Source of the DNA: Pedobacter psychrotolerans
GTDB lineage: Bacteria; Bacteroidota; Bacteroidia; Sphingobacteriales; Sphingobacteriaceae
Direction: 5' to 3'
DNA: 64,000 nt
Assembly: GCF_004340665.1 (NCBI RefSeq)
Contig: NZ_SLWO01000001.1
Span: 684,450 to 748,449, forward strand
Shown: positions 1-9,160 of the stretch, piece after piece
How the letters are laid out: every line of letters begins with the position of its first letter
Numbering within the stretch: position 1 is the first letter of the stretch
Made by a program: the position numbers and the translations under genes
The notes under the pieces: model-generated
The model's database searches: none
The model's input: only the letters and a program-made list of their open reading frames with translations
What the model was told of the DNA's origin: nothing

Positions 1-384
1 AAACCTTTGTATAGCTTCGGTTATGGTTTAAGTTATACCACTTTTGATTATCAAAACCTCAAAATCAAGTATGAGAATGGATTGGCTACGGTGAATTTTG
101 ATTTAAAAAATACTGGCAGTTTGGATGGGGAAGAGGTAGTTCAATTGTATTTAAAAATGAAAACTTCATCAGTAGTGTTGCCGACTAAGCAGTTAAAGCA
201 GTTCAAAAGAATCGCTTTAAAAGCTGGTGAACGGAAGAATTTAACTTTTGTACTGAATCAAAATGATCTGGAAATTTATAATGCCCAAATGAAGTGGGCA
301 GTGGAAGCAGGCGAATATTCAGTAATGGTTTCCTCTTCTTCCGATCAGGTGAGGCTGGAAGGAAAGTTTAAGATAGAAAAGTAG
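1..384 (+). CDS. Glycoside hydrolase family 3 protein, C-terminal fragment
   Basis: The frame is open from the first base, so this is the 3' end of a gene that starts outside the window. The first residues (KPLYSFGYGLSYTTF) match the conserved join between the GH3 catalytic region and its C-terminal fibronectin-III-like domain. The rest (about 110 residues, with LKNTGSLDGEEVVQLYL and a QLKQFKRIALKAGE segment) is a typical Fn3-like domain of beta-glucosidases and related enzymes. The catalytic residues lie outside the window, so the substrate cannot be named. The family hydrolyses beta-linked glycosides, usually in the periplasm in Bacteroidota. Confidence 0.9.
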   Translation, partial: KPLYSFGYGLSYTTFDYQNLKIKYENGLATVNFDLKNTGSLDGEEVVQLYLKMKTSSVVLPTKQLKQFKRIALKAGERKNLTFVLNQNDLEIYNAQMKWAVEAGEYSVMVSSSSDQVRLEGKFKIEK

Positions 385-466
385 TTTTTCATTCCCCTCC
401 TTTGGAGCGGTGCCTGCAAGGTGGGTGGTAATCCAACTATATTAACTCGTCTTTTAATCATTTATG

Positions 467-489
467 CTGGTTGGTGAGACACCAACCAG
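467..489. terminator. Perfect hairpin between convergent genes
   Basis: A 10-bp perfect stem (467-476 with 480-489, arms CTGGTTGGTG and CACCAACCAG) has a 3-base loop. It sits between the end of the GH3 gene and the end of the leftward barrel gene, where it could stop transcription from both sides. The half-motif CACCAACCA occurs again at about 501-509, so this may also be a member of a dispersed palindromic repeat family. No strong U-tract follows. Confidence 0.5.
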
Positions 490-528
490 TAGAAAGTGTG
501 ACACCAACCATTAGAAAAAAGCGCAAAT

Positions 529-1167
529 TTATAAAGCAAACTTCACATTAATCAACGCACTGATTCCGCTAAGGTGAGTGCTGGGTGTTTTCGGTAAATT
601 AGAAATTTTAGTGGCCTGGCATTCAAGTAAAAGCATAATGGATTTTGATAAATTGTAGTTTACGCCTAGTCCAATATTACCATACAAGTATATCTTAGAA
701 TCATTGGAATAATTGACGGTGTTGCTTGCTGCGTCAATATCGGCTTGTGGGTGACGAACCAAAGACGGACCTAAACCTGCTACAATAAAAGGTTCCCAAT
801 TACCCAGGCCCCTGTGATAGCCAAAACCCAAACCTAGATTGATGCTATTGGAATTGGCATCTATAACAGAATTTATTCCATTAAATGTAGTGTTGCTCTT
901 GTAGCCCACGCTGGTTTCTCCCAATTGTACCCGCCCGAAAAATTGTTTCTTGTAATTGAACTGGACTGTGGTTTGGGAAGTGGTGCCTAAAAGCATAGGT
1001 TCTCCGGCAACCTGATCAAATGGGGCAAATAAGCCAATTGCTCCGCCAAAATCTATTCTCCAATTGCGCTCTTTTACAGGGTCTGAAGCCTGAGCCTTTA
1101 CCGTATAGGAAATACTTAAAAATACCAAGGCTATAAGTGTTATTTTTTTAAGGATACTTAAATTCAT
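529..1167 (-). CDS. Outer-membrane beta-barrel protein
   Basis: The 212-residue protein begins with a Sec signal peptide (basic N-terminus, hydrophobic stretch, cleavage near VKAQA at about residue 26). The rest alternates aromatic and polar residues as in small porin/OmpW-like 8-10 strand barrels (for example GLGFGYHRGLGNWEPFIVAG and IYLYGNIGLGVNYNLSKS) and ends in a hydrophobic residue (KFAL). The specific function is unknown. Its promoter carries the same 17-bp motif and spacing as the RND pump operon next door, so co-regulation with efflux is the best functional hint. Confidence 0.8.
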   Translation of the reverse strand: MNLSILKKITLIALVFLSISYTVKAQASDPVKERNWRIDFGGAIGLFAPFDQVAGEPMLLGTTSQTTVQFNYKKQFFGRVQLGETSVGYKSNTTFNGINSVIDANSNSINLGLGFGYHRGLGNWEPFIVAGLGPSLVRHPQADIDAASNTVNYSNDSKIYLYGNIGLGVNYNLSKSIMLLLECQATKISNLPKTPSTHLSGISALINVKFAL

Positions 1168-1192
1168 TGTGTTTTATATTACTGCTGTATGG

Positions 1193-1248
1193 CAAAGATG
1201 TAACACAATAGGTGAGCTGTTCTGATGATAATGACTGAAGTGACAAAA
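1193..1248 (-). promoter_or_regulatory. Promoter and activator-like motif shared with the RND operon
   Basis: Read on the minus strand, CATCTTTGCCATA (complement of about 1188-1200) resembles the Bacteroidota -7 box TAnnTTTG and lies about 25 bases before the barrel gene start. Exactly 31 bases upstream is a 17-bp motif, plus-strand TGACTGAAGTGACAAAA at 1232-1248. The same motif with one mismatch, at the same 31-base distance from the same box, precedes the pump operon (9105-9160). The LytTR regulator encoded at 1692-2465 is the obvious candidate to bind it; that is inference. Confidence 0.6.
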
Positions 1249-1296
1249 TCTGGTGCTCACCTTACAGAAAGGATATTCTGAAAGTGCTGTTGAAGA

Positions 1297-1691
1297 TTCT
1301 ACGTGATAGATTGCTTCACCGAAAGGTCGGGGCAAGCTGTCGTTCCGCCTCACAGCAATGATGATACTGCTTAAGGGATCGTCTTCCGGAACCCACAAAG
1401 AATCGTCTTCCTGAAATTGATTCAGGATCTTATAAAGGTAGATGCTGAACTAAATTCAGCATGACGAGTGGGTTAGTGAATCTCTTCAAGAAATCCGTCA
1501 TTGCTTCAGCAGATTATTCATCTGCTGAAGCAATCTCCATCGAAGAATCTACGAAATAGATTGCTTCGTGTCTCGCAAGGACGATCCTGCTTGAGGATTG
1601 TCTTCCTGAACTCACGAAGAATCGTCCTCCTGAACTTGATTCAGGATCTTATCAAGGTAGGTGCTGAACTAAATTCAGCATGACGAGTGGG
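1297..1691. repeat. Two copies of a dispersed intergenic repeat with a 15-bp stem hairpin
   Basis: About 97 bp at 1376-1472 is repeated with few changes at 1594-1691. Both copies contain TTGATTCAGGATCTTAT and end in CAGCATGACGAGTGGG. More diverged similarity extends upstream of each copy (around 1297 and 1547, near TAGATTGCTTC). Between them 1500-1514 and 1520-1534 form a perfect 15-bp stem with a 5-base loop. Short open frames here are repeat translations and are not called as genes. Confidence 0.75.
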
Positions 1692-2465
1692 CTAAAGCTT
1701 ATTTGAGGGAAACTGGTTCAGCCATTTTTTTAGCTGAGAAGATTTTTCCCTGCTGAGCGTGATTGCTTCGCCATCAGATGGAGACAACTCGATCTTAAGT
1801 TGACTGTTAAAGAAAAGGTGTATTTTATGGATCGATTTCAGTGAAACAATATATTGTCGGCTTGCCCTAAAAAATACATCAGGATCGAGTTCCTTTTCGA
1901 GGTTCTCTAACGTTTGTTCTATTACATAGCGCTTATTGTCGAAGGTATGCAGAAATGTGGTTTTGTTTTCGGAAGAGAAGTAAGCGATTTCACTGGTCAT
2001 CACCAACACATAAGTATCCCGATAAAAAACCAGAAACCTATTTCGGTAAGAAACTTCTCTTGTCTGCAGCTCCTTTAAGGTCTGCAACAGTATTTCATTG
2101 GTTTGGCGGTCTTTCGGTACTGCCTTTTTTAAACTTTTAGCAAGCTTATCTACATCAAGAGGTTTAAGCAGATAATCGATTCCATTTACCTCAAAGGCCT
2201 TTAATGCATATTCATCGTAAGCAGTGATGAAAATCACCGGTGCGGTAACTTCAACATGGCTAAATATCTCGAAACTTAATCCATCAGTAAGCCTGATATC
2301 CATAAATATGATGTCTGGCTGTGCGTGGGTTTGAAGCCAAATGATACTGTCTTGAACAGTTTGTAAGCGATCTACTATCATGATGCTGCTATCCAGCTGA
2401 TGGAGCATTTTCTCCATTCTCAAAACATTAGGCAACTCATCTTCAATGATCAAAACAGTAGGCAT
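1692..2465 (-). CDS. LytTR-family response regulator
   Basis: The 257-residue protein has an N-terminal receiver domain (residues 1-115) with acidic residues near the start (IIEDE), the phospho-acceptor Asp56 in FMDIRL, and a conserved Lys in YLLKPLD. A C-terminal LytTR DNA-binding domain covers about 150-250 (FFRASRQYIVSLKSI is characteristic). It is the last gene of the leftward operon, 10 bases after the kinase stop, and so is the partner of that kinase. LytTR proteins bind short direct repeats. The shared motif TGACTGAASTGACAAAA before the pump operon and the barrel gene is the likely target, by inference. Confidence 0.92.
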   Translation of the reverse strand: MPTVLIIEDELPNVLRMEKMLHQLDSSIMIVDRLQTVQDSIIWLQTHAQPDIIFMDIRLTDGLSFEIFSHVEVTAPVIFITAYDEYALKAFEVNGIDYLLKPLDVDKLAKSLKKAVPKDRQTNEILLQTLKELQTREVSYRNRFLVFYRDTYVLVMTSEIAYFSSENKTTFLHTFDNKRYVIEQTLENLEKELDPDVFFRASRQYIVSLKSIHKIHLFFNSQLKIELSPSDGEAITLSREKSSQLKKWLNQFPSNKL

Positions 2466-2475
2466 AGAATAGCGA

Positions 2476-3522
2476 TTATGGTTTTAAGGTAATCAATGGT
2501 ATAGAAACAGTGAAGGTTTCAAGGGTTTCGGTAACTAAGGGTAGTTTTTGTCCCATCAGGCGATATCGCTCATTAATATTTTTTAAACCAATCTCGCTGC
2601 TGTAGGCATTCTTATTTTTGAGCATTTTATTGTTTTCGACGACGATATGGCTATCTGATGTAAAATAGATTTTTATTTTTAAAGGGTGTTTTGTACTAAA
2701 GACGTTGTGCTTAATGGCATTTTCAATCAGCAGCTGAAGGGTAAGGGGAGGAATGCCGAGCGTATCAATATCTTCTTGCCCGGCTATTTCTACAATGATC
2801 CCATCTCCATAACGAATCTGATATAGATACAGGTAGGCCGCTATAAATTCCAGTTCTTCTCTTAATGAAATGAGGTCTTTCAGCCTGTTTGCAAGCATGT
2901 ACCGATAGATAGAAGAAAGATTTGCCAGATACGTTGTTGCCGTTTGCGGTTCGTCCTCAATGAGTGCGGTAACAATGCTCAGGTTGTTAAAAAGAAAATG
3001 GGGATCAAGCTGGAGCTTTAATGCTTCTAGCTGTGCCTGTGTAGTATGTTGCTGAAGCTCAAGTGATTTTAAGCTGGCGTCATTCCATCGATGAAAAAAA
3101 TAGGCTGCAGCAAATACAACAGTCGTAAGGAGAGAGAAAATGGTGCCTACGATTAGTGCTTGTCTGAACATCAGTTCATCATACAGAAAGCGAACAGGTA
3201 ACCTGATGATAAAAAACAGATTTAAAATAAGGTAGATCAGTCCAATATGCAAGAGGAACTGGATCAGGAATCTCATGGCAATATGCCCTTCCCAACTGTA
3301 AAACCGGTTTATAAAGCTGGTGAGCTGAATCCCAGTTTCGAATAATGCAGCAGCATAGGCAATGGCCAATATAAGCTCAAGTACAAAATCTATGCTGAGG
3401 AAATATTGCAGACCGGAATGATCTGGTTCATAAGGATTAATTAGAAAAATAACGAGATACAACAATATCCCGAATCCTGGGTAACCATAGCGCCGGAATA
3501 AGTTATGATTCTGTTTATCCAT
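2476..3522 (-). CDS. LytS-like sensor histidine kinase
   Basis: The ATG at 3522 (MDKQNHNLF) is preferred. The longer frame upstream overlaps the TolC gene and its first 31 residues look like non-coding translation. The 348-residue protein has four predicted membrane segments in its first half, then a short linker and the His_kinase domain with the acceptor motif DPHFLFNN. A HATPase domain follows with the N-box LLIENAIKH and a late GLKNINERY segment. It would phosphorylate the LytTR regulator encoded 10 bases downstream. The signal is unknown; a membrane or pump-substrate stress is plausible from context. Confidence 0.9.
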   Translation of the reverse strand: MDKQNHNLFRRYGYPGFGILLYLVIFLINPYEPDHSGLQYFLSIDFVLELILAIAYAAALFETGIQLTSFINRFYSWEGHIAMRFLIQFLLHIGLIYLILNLFFIIRLPVRFLYDELMFRQALIVGTIFSLLTTVVFAAAYFFHRWNDASLKSLELQQHTTQAQLEALKLQLDPHFLFNNLSIVTALIEDEPQTATTYLANLSSIYRYMLANRLKDLISLREELEFIAAYLYLYQIRYGDGIIVEIAGQEDIDTLGIPPLTLQLLIENAIKHNVFSTKHPLKIKIYFTSDSHIVVENNKMLKNKNAYSSEIGLKNINERYRLMGQKLPLVTETLETFTVSIPLITLKP

Positions 3523-3562
3523 CTCTACCAGTAAAGTTAAATGTCTTTTGCCACAAAATGAG

Positions 3563-4912
3563 TTAATTCTCCAATTTGTTCTTTCCGACAATGTTTTCCA
3601 GTTCGGCAATGGCAATGGCCTGTTGCAATTTTGCCGAGTAAAGGTCTGTTTCTGCTTGGGCCAGCTTCACTTTTGTTTCTAAAATTACGGTCTTAATTTC
3701 AAATCCTGCGGTCAATCTATTTTGCTGTTCCATTAATTCATCTTTACGAAAGGCTACCGCTTTGCTGGCTGCCGTAATTAAGGCATTGCATTGCGCCACT
3801 TTTCTTGATAATCGATTTACGGACAACCCGATTTGCTGCTGGGTGTAGGCCATGTTTTCTTCAGCTTGTTTTAACTGTGCTTGTCTCTGATTTTGTACTT
3901 CCCGGTTGGTGAAAAGATCCTGAAGGTTCCATTTCAGGCTGACGCCAACGTAAGGACTGCTTATCGGTAAAATTGGATTTCCTTGCTGCCTGTAATATCC
4001 AGCCACAATGCCGAAATCGGGCAAGTTGCTCCGTTTAATGGCTTTTATCCCCAGTAAGGCCTTTTCCTTATTCAGTCTGGCTATTTCAAAATCAGGATTA
4101 AGCATGGCACTGCTGCGGGAATCATTTATTGGTGTAACTTTTTCATTCAGGACGGGTTCCTGTAGGTTCAGTTTTTGGAGATCAATGGCTGTCAGACTAC
4201 TTATTTCGGAAAGATAATCCTGAAGCTGCAGGTCAATTTTCATCAAAGCCTGTTCCTCATTGGCAATATCAGCCCGAAGTCCAGCAAGTCCGGCAGCTGT
4301 AGATGTACCAGCCATGCGGGATGCTTCTCCATCTGCAAGTTTTGCTTTTGCCAGTTCAATACGAAGTTTCCCAGATTCGGATGTTTTGCGCAAAATTAAG
4401 GCACCATAAAAAAGTTGTTCTACCTGTAATTTCAGTTGCAGCGCAGTTTGTGCACTTTCCTGCTTGCCAATTTGAATATCAGTCTGATCAATAGCCATCG
4501 CGGTTGCCAGTTTGGCCTGTTGCGTAATGGGTTGATAAAGGTTAACCCCTACATTATAATTGCCTTTTTCGCCAAGGGTAAACTTACTATCCTGAGCAGG
4601 CAGAAGTTGTTCTGTGCCGTTTCCAGTGTTAATCATACCAATAGTTCCTGCCGGAATAGTAATGTCTGGCAATTTGAAATTATATTGATAGTTCCCGTCT
4701 AATGCAACGGAAGGGTATCTCTTAATCCCATCTTCATGCAACTTGCTGGTTTTCTCCAGAATCTGATACTGCTTGATGTTAAGCTGATGACTGTTTTTTT
4801 TTGCCGCATCAATCAGCTGATCAACCGAATAAACTGTTTGTGCTTTGCTATAATAATGACAGATGAGGCACAATAGTATCACGTGCCAACTGTTTTTGAT
4901 CTGATTAATCAT
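3563..4912 (-). CDS. TolC-like outer-membrane efflux channel
   Basis: The 449-residue protein has a signal peptide (hydrophobic stretch ending near YYSKAQ) and two long helical outer-membrane efflux protein repeats typical of TolC/CusC-type channels. Coiled-coil segments are rich in Gln, Ala and Leu, and the C-terminal helix ends in AIAELENIVGK. It forms the outer-membrane exit duct of the tripartite pump. Its start overlaps the stop of the RND gene by 8 bases (4905-4912), showing translational coupling. The substrate cannot be deduced. Confidence 0.92.
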   Translation of the reverse strand: MINQIKNSWHVILLCLICHYYSKAQTVYSVDQLIDAAKKNSHQLNIKQYQILEKTSKLHEDGIKRYPSVALDGNYQYNFKLPDITIPAGTIGMINTGNGTEQLLPAQDSKFTLGEKGNYNVGVNLYQPITQQAKLATAMAIDQTDIQIGKQESAQTALQLKLQVEQLFYGALILRKTSESGKLRIELAKAKLADGEASRMAGTSTAAGLAGLRADIANEEQALMKIDLQLQDYLSEISSLTAIDLQKLNLQEPVLNEKVTPINDSRSSAMLNPDFEIARLNKEKALLGIKAIKRSNLPDFGIVAGYYRQQGNPILPISSPYVGVSLKWNLQDLFTNREVQNQRQAQLKQAEENMAYTQQQIGLSVNRLSRKVAQCNALITAASKAVAFRKDELMEQQNRLTAGFEIKTVILETKVKLAQAETDLYSAKLQQAIAIAELENIVGKNKLEN

Positions 4913-7900
4913 TTTGAATTTTATTTTGATGTTGATTACGGATTTCTTGTTTGTCGCCAGAATTTATCCAGCCGATGTACATCACTGGTACGGTAAGCAA
5001 GGCCATAATCATGCTCCAGATTACGCCGAAAGAAAGTACACTTGCCAGCGGTGCCCACATGGGTGAACCTGATATAATCATGGGTAGTACGCCAACTGCT
5101 GCCGCCATAGCCGTAAGGAAAATGGGACGTAGTCTCCGTTTGGCAGATTCAATTGCAGCAGTTCGAATATCCATGCCGTGTTGAATCAGGATATTGGTAT
5201 AATCTACAAGAATTATCGCATTGCGAACTACAATTCCAGAAAGGGCGATTAACCCAATAAATGCAGTGAAGCTAAAATTATTACCAGTAATGGCCAGCCC
5301 CAGTATGGCTCCGAAGAGACTTAATGGGATGGTTGCCATAATGATCAATACCTCTTTAAAATTTTTGAACTGAAACATCAGGATGAAAAAAATCAGGACT
5401 AAACTGGTTCCCAATGCGGTATACATATCTGTTTCCACTTCTTCTTTTCCACCCTCTTCACCGCCGTATTCAATATGGTATCCTACCGGAAGCCTTAGCG
5501 CACTTATGGCAGGTTTAATCTGTTCAAGCAGTTCAGCGGGCAAAATATGTGCTTCTGTTTCACTTTGAACCGTAAGCGTTCTGATCCCATTGCGGTGCAT
5601 GATGTTTCCACTTTGCCATTGCGGCGTTAAAGTGGCTATTTGTCTGAGGGGTACTGGTGCATTACTTAAAGGCGAGGAGAGGTAAATATTCTCCAGATCA
5701 TCTGTATTTCTTCGTAACTGTTGATCTAACCGCAACCGGATATCTACCGGGTTGTTTCCTTCATAAATGGTAGAGATGGGGGCACCACTAAAACCTGTAA
5801 AAACAGCATTTGCAATATCTCCGGTGGTAAATCCAAGTTGTCCGGCCTGTTCGTTAGGCGTAATCTGTATGCCGTAATAGTCTGATGCAAAATCATTACG
5901 AACCAGTCTGCTGCCTTTTGCTCTTTTGATAATATCAGCCACCTGTGTACCATATGCCTTAAGCGTATTGATGTCGTCTCCAATAATCCTTACTTCTACT
6001 GGTGCTTTCAGGTCGTTTCCCTGTTGCATCTGCTTTACGTAAAAAGTTCCGTCAGGTATTAGGGTTCTCACTTTTGCAGTAAGTTCCTCAGCCATTTGTT
6101 CTGTGGTTTCATTATTGGTTGTGGTAATCAATATTAAACCATAATTGCTGGTCGGAACTTCAGGGGCAAAGTTGTAATAAAACCTGGGTGCAGATGTTCC
6201 GGAAAAGGCCGCATAGGAAATCACCCGACTGTCTTTTTTGATCAGGTTTTCTGCTTGATTTATGGCAGCATGTGTTTTCTCTAGTTTGGTCCCCGTAGGC
6301 ATCCAGAGTTCTACAATAAACTGGTTGCGTTCGGCAGGAGGGAAAAACAACTCACGTACACCCAGCTTCATTACAATTCCGGTGAGCAGCACAAAAATGA
6401 CACTGGTTAATATGGTCAGTTTAGGATGTTTGATGCACCAATCCAATGCTTTGTTGTATGCATTTTGCATCCTCGTGAGTACAGATACTTTTGTTTTTTG
6501 ATCCGCTTGCTGTTCATCGGGTAAAGAAGGATGGTTTAACCCTTTTTTGATAAAGGTATAACACAGCAAAGGGGTGAGAAACAGTGCTACAAAATAGGAG
6601 GCAATTAATGCCACAGCCACTGTAATGGGAAGGGTAAATATAAATTCTCCGGTAGAACCTTTAATGAGTATCATGGGTAGAAAGGAAGCGATAATGGTAA
6701 TGGTGGCTGCCAGAACTGGAATCAGCAAATCGTGTGCACTGCGCCAGGCCGCTGTCCAGCGGTCAATACCTTCATCTAAAAGTTCTACATAATTGTCTGC
6801 GATAACAATGGCATCGTCTACCACCATGCCCAAAACCAGTATAAGTCCGGCAAGGGATACCTGGTGCAGTTCAATGCCCAGTGCATTCAGAATGGCGAAA
6901 GTTAGTGATACTGTCATTGGGATAGCCAAAGCTGCCACAGAGGCAATCCGAAAAGGCAATAGTAAAATAACCACCACAATGACCGACAGTATGGCAAGAA
7001 AGAATTCTTTTATAAAGTGTGAGATATGATCATCCACCAAAGTGGGCTGCGAAATTAATGTGGTCACTTTTATATTGCTTGGTATACGTTGCTTCGCCAG
7101 CGCAATCATACTCTCTACTGATTTTCCAAAGGCGACGATATTATTGCCCTCATGCATTTGAATGGATAGCAATATGGCCTTATTGCCATTTACGCTGATG
7201 ATGCTTTCAGGCTCGGCATCTGTTCTTTTCAAGCTGGCTATGTCACCAAGTTTCACAGGAATACCAGTGGGTGAAAGCCCTAAAACCTGGTTAGCGAGGT
7301 CTGTTTCGGTATGGAAATAGCCATTGGTATAAAGTGGAGTCTTGCTGTCCACAGTCTTTATTTCTCCGGTCGCCTCAATACTATTCTGTGCTTGTAATAC
7401 CTGTTCTACCTGCCTGAAGTTTAGGCCATATTGAGCAAGTTTACCAGAGGTGGAAGAAACCACTATTTCTTCCTTCTGGTCGCCAATCCGTTTTACTTTA
7501 GCGGTTTGCTTAATGGTACGAATCAGGTCTTCTACCTTTTGGGCATATCCGCTTAGTTCTTTAAAACTTGCCTGGTTGCTTTCTAAGGCAATCACCACGG
7601 CTTCCGTATCGCCAAAATCGGAATCGACTATTGGGCCCTGAACGCCTTGTGGCAGTTCTGATGCTTTGGTAACCAGCAACTGATGGCGGAGCTTGCTCCA
7701 GAAAATGTCTGGCTGTTTAACTGATTCCGTAAGTTCAACGTTAATTACCACCATGCCATCCTTGGAGGTAGAGTATGTTTTTGTTTTATCTACCTCATCA
7801 TATTGGAAAAGTTGCTGTTCCAGTTTTTTAGTGAGCTGCTCTTCCACCTGTGCAGATGAAGCTCCGGGGAATCCCGCCAAAACAAGTCCCTGCCTGATGG

Positions 7901-8021
7901 TAATTTTTGGATCTTCTCTGCGGGGCATATTAACCAGGGAATTGATGCCGACAGCAAATAGTGACAGCAAAACGGCCAGCGTAAGGTGCTTATATTTAAG
8001 CGCTGCTTCTATAAAGTTCAT
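4905..8021 (-). CDS. RND-family efflux transporter permease
   Basis: At 1038 residues this has the normal AcrB/MdtBC-family length and the family layout: an N-terminal membrane helix, a first large periplasmic loop (about 35-340), six membrane helices, a second loop and six more helices. Signature segments include the start motif region MPRREDPKI, the TM4 GMVVDDAIVIADN segment and the second-half GIVVRNAIILVDY. It exports its substrate from the inner membrane or periplasm using proton flow. It sits between its adaptor (4 bases upstream) and its channel gene (8-base overlap). It is most likely drug- or lipid-type rather than metal-type, but this is uncertain. Confidence 0.95.
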   Translation of the reverse strand: MNFIEAALKYKHLTLAVLLSLFAVGINSLVNMPRREDPKITIRQGLVLAGFPGASSAQVEEQLTKKLEQQLFQYDEVDKTKTYSTSKDGMVVINVELTESVKQPDIFWSKLRHQLLVTKASELPQGVQGPIVDSDFGDTEAVVIALESNQASFKELSGYAQKVEDLIRTIKQTAKVKRIGDQKEEIVVSSTSGKLAQYGLNFRQVEQVLQAQNSIEATGEIKTVDSKTPLYTNGYFHTETDLANQVLGLSPTGIPVKLGDIASLKRTDAEPESIISVNGNKAILLSIQMHEGNNIVAFGKSVESMIALAKQRIPSNIKVTTLISQPTLVDDHISHFIKEFFLAILSVIVVVILLLPFRIASVAALAIPMTVSLTFAILNALGIELHQVSLAGLILVLGMVVDDAIVIADNYVELLDEGIDRWTAAWRSAHDLLIPVLAATITIIASFLPMILIKGSTGEFIFTLPITVAVALIASYFVALFLTPLLCYTFIKKGLNHPSLPDEQQADQKTKVSVLTRMQNAYNKALDWCIKHPKLTILTSVIFVLLTGIVMKLGVRELFFPPAERNQFIVELWMPTGTKLEKTHAAINQAENLIKKDSRVISYAAFSGTSAPRFYYNFAPEVPTSNYGLILITTTNNETTEQMAEELTAKVRTLIPDGTFYVKQMQQGNDLKAPVEVRIIGDDINTLKAYGTQVADIIKRAKGSRLVRNDFASDYYGIQITPNEQAGQLGFTTGDIANAVFTGFSGAPISTIYEGNNPVDIRLRLDQQLRRNTDDLENIYLSSPLSNAPVPLRQIATLTPQWQSGNIMHRNGIRTLTVQSETEAHILPAELLEQIKPAISALRLPVGYHIEYGGEEGGKEEVETDMYTALGTSLVLIFFILMFQFKNFKEVLIIMATIPLSLFGAILGLAITGNNFSFTAFIGLIALSGIVVRNAIILVDYTNILIQHGMDIRTAAIESAKRRLRPIFLTAMAAAVGVLPMIISGSPMWAPLASVLSFGVIWSMIMALLTVPVMYIGWINSGDKQEIRNQHQNKIQND

Positions 8022-8025
8022 ATGA

Positions 8026-9087
8026 TTACTGATCTATTTTAATATGAGCGCCATCATTTAAAGCAGTTTGTCCGGAAATGACAATGGTTTCACTTGCCGA
8101 TAAACCTGAAAGGATTTCTACGCTATTTGCAGACATTTTTCCGAGGCTTATTTTTCGCTTAAATGCCCGGTGGCTTTTTAAATCTACCACATACACATAG
8201 CTTTGATTGCCTGGTTCATTTATAATACATTCCGGGATGACGTTAATGCCCTTACGGAAATTGCCAGAGGAAATTCTGGTCTGAGCAATCATCCCTGGCC
8301 GAATGGCGAGGTCCTGATTATTGATTTCGATTTTTAAGGTAAAAGCCCTTGTGGTCGCATCAGCCACCGCACCAACTTCCACTATCGTTCCTGTAAAATG
8401 CCTGCCTAATGCTTCAATCTCTACATCTGCTGACTGTCCTTTTCTCAGTCCTTTCAATTCTCCTTCCGGCACCAGTGCAGATACTTTTACTTTTTTAATA
8501 TCTGCCAATACAAATAATGGTGTGCCGGCAGAAATAATTTCTCCTGCTTCTGCATCTTTGCTGAGTAAAACCCCGGAAATTGGCGCATAAAGCCGGGTAT
8601 CCTGAAGGTTTTTAACGGCTAGTTTTTGCTGTGTGCCAGCTTTCTGCAATGCAAAGTTTCCTTTTGTAAAGTCAAGTTCACTGATGCTGGATTTGGCGTG
8701 CATGATTTTTAAACGTTCGAACTGATCTTGAGCTTCACTTAATTCTACATCAGCGAGTTGCTTGTTCAACCTATAATTGGTTGATTCGAGGCTGGCTACC
8801 AAACTTCCTTTTGGAACGGTTTGTCCGGGTACAAAAGTGATCTGACTGATTTTACCAGAGACCATAAACCCGAGTTTAACCGTGGCGTTTCCTTCAATGT
8901 TCCCACTAAGTACAAGATCTTGTTCTGTTTTGGTGGATACCAGTTTTTCTGTTTTAACCCTAATTATTTGTTCAGTTATGTTCTCAGATTTCTCTTCTTG
9001 ATTACCACATGCCACCAGAAGAAGGGAGATCATTGAAATGATGAGCGCATTTCCTCCTGCATTTTTTATGCTGCTTATAAGTTTCAT
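8026..9087 (-). CDS. RND efflux periplasmic adaptor (membrane-fusion protein), lipoprotein
   Basis: The 353-residue protein starts with a lipoprotein signal (LLLVACGNQ, lipidated Cys near residue 27). It then has the barrel-sandwich/lipoyl, alpha-hairpin and beta-barrel layout of HlyD/AcrA-like adaptors (LGFMVSGKISQITFVPGQ; LYAPISGVLLSKDAEAGE; IRPGMIAQTRI). It bridges the RND pump and the TolC-like channel. It is the first gene of the five-gene leftward operon, with a recognisable promoter just upstream (9105-9160). Confidence 0.93.
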   Translation of the reverse strand: MKLISSIKNAGGNALIISMISLLLVACGNQEEKSENITEQIIRVKTEKLVSTKTEQDLVLSGNIEGNATVKLGFMVSGKISQITFVPGQTVPKGSLVASLESTNYRLNKQLADVELSEAQDQFERLKIMHAKSSISELDFTKGNFALQKAGTQQKLAVKNLQDTRLYAPISGVLLSKDAEAGEIISAGTPLFVLADIKKVKVSALVPEGELKGLRKGQSADVEIEALGRHFTGTIVEVGAVADATTRAFTLKIEINNQDLAIRPGMIAQTRISSGNFRKGINVIPECIINEPGNQSYVYVVDLKSHRAFKRKISLGKMSANSVEILSGLSASETIVISGQTALNDGAHIKIDQ

Positions 9088-9104
9088 TTTGCCTGTATTT
9101 ATGG

Positions 9105-9160
9105 CAAAGATGATAGAGGGGCTGTTCGATTTAGATTCAATACTGACTGAACTGACAAAA
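9105..9160 (-). promoter_or_regulatory. Promoter and regulator-binding motif of the RND pump operon
   Basis: On the minus strand CATCTTTGCCATA (complement of 9100-9112) is a near match to the Bacteroidota -7 box about 18 bases before the adaptor start codon. The motif TGACTGAACTGACAAAA (plus strand, 9144-9160) lies 31 bases further upstream. Motif, box and spacing are nearly identical to those before the barrel gene (1193-1248). A further partial copy, GACTGAAGT, follows at about 9166. Binding by the operon's own LytTR regulator would give autoregulation; this is inferred. Confidence 0.6.

Noticed and set aside
1174..1683. Small open frames upstream of the LytTR regulator
   Set aside because: They lie entirely in the duplicated intergenic repeat and promoter region.
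4951..8025. Plus-strand open frames across the RND and adaptor genes
   Set aside because: They are antisense shadows of a strongly supported leftward RND gene.
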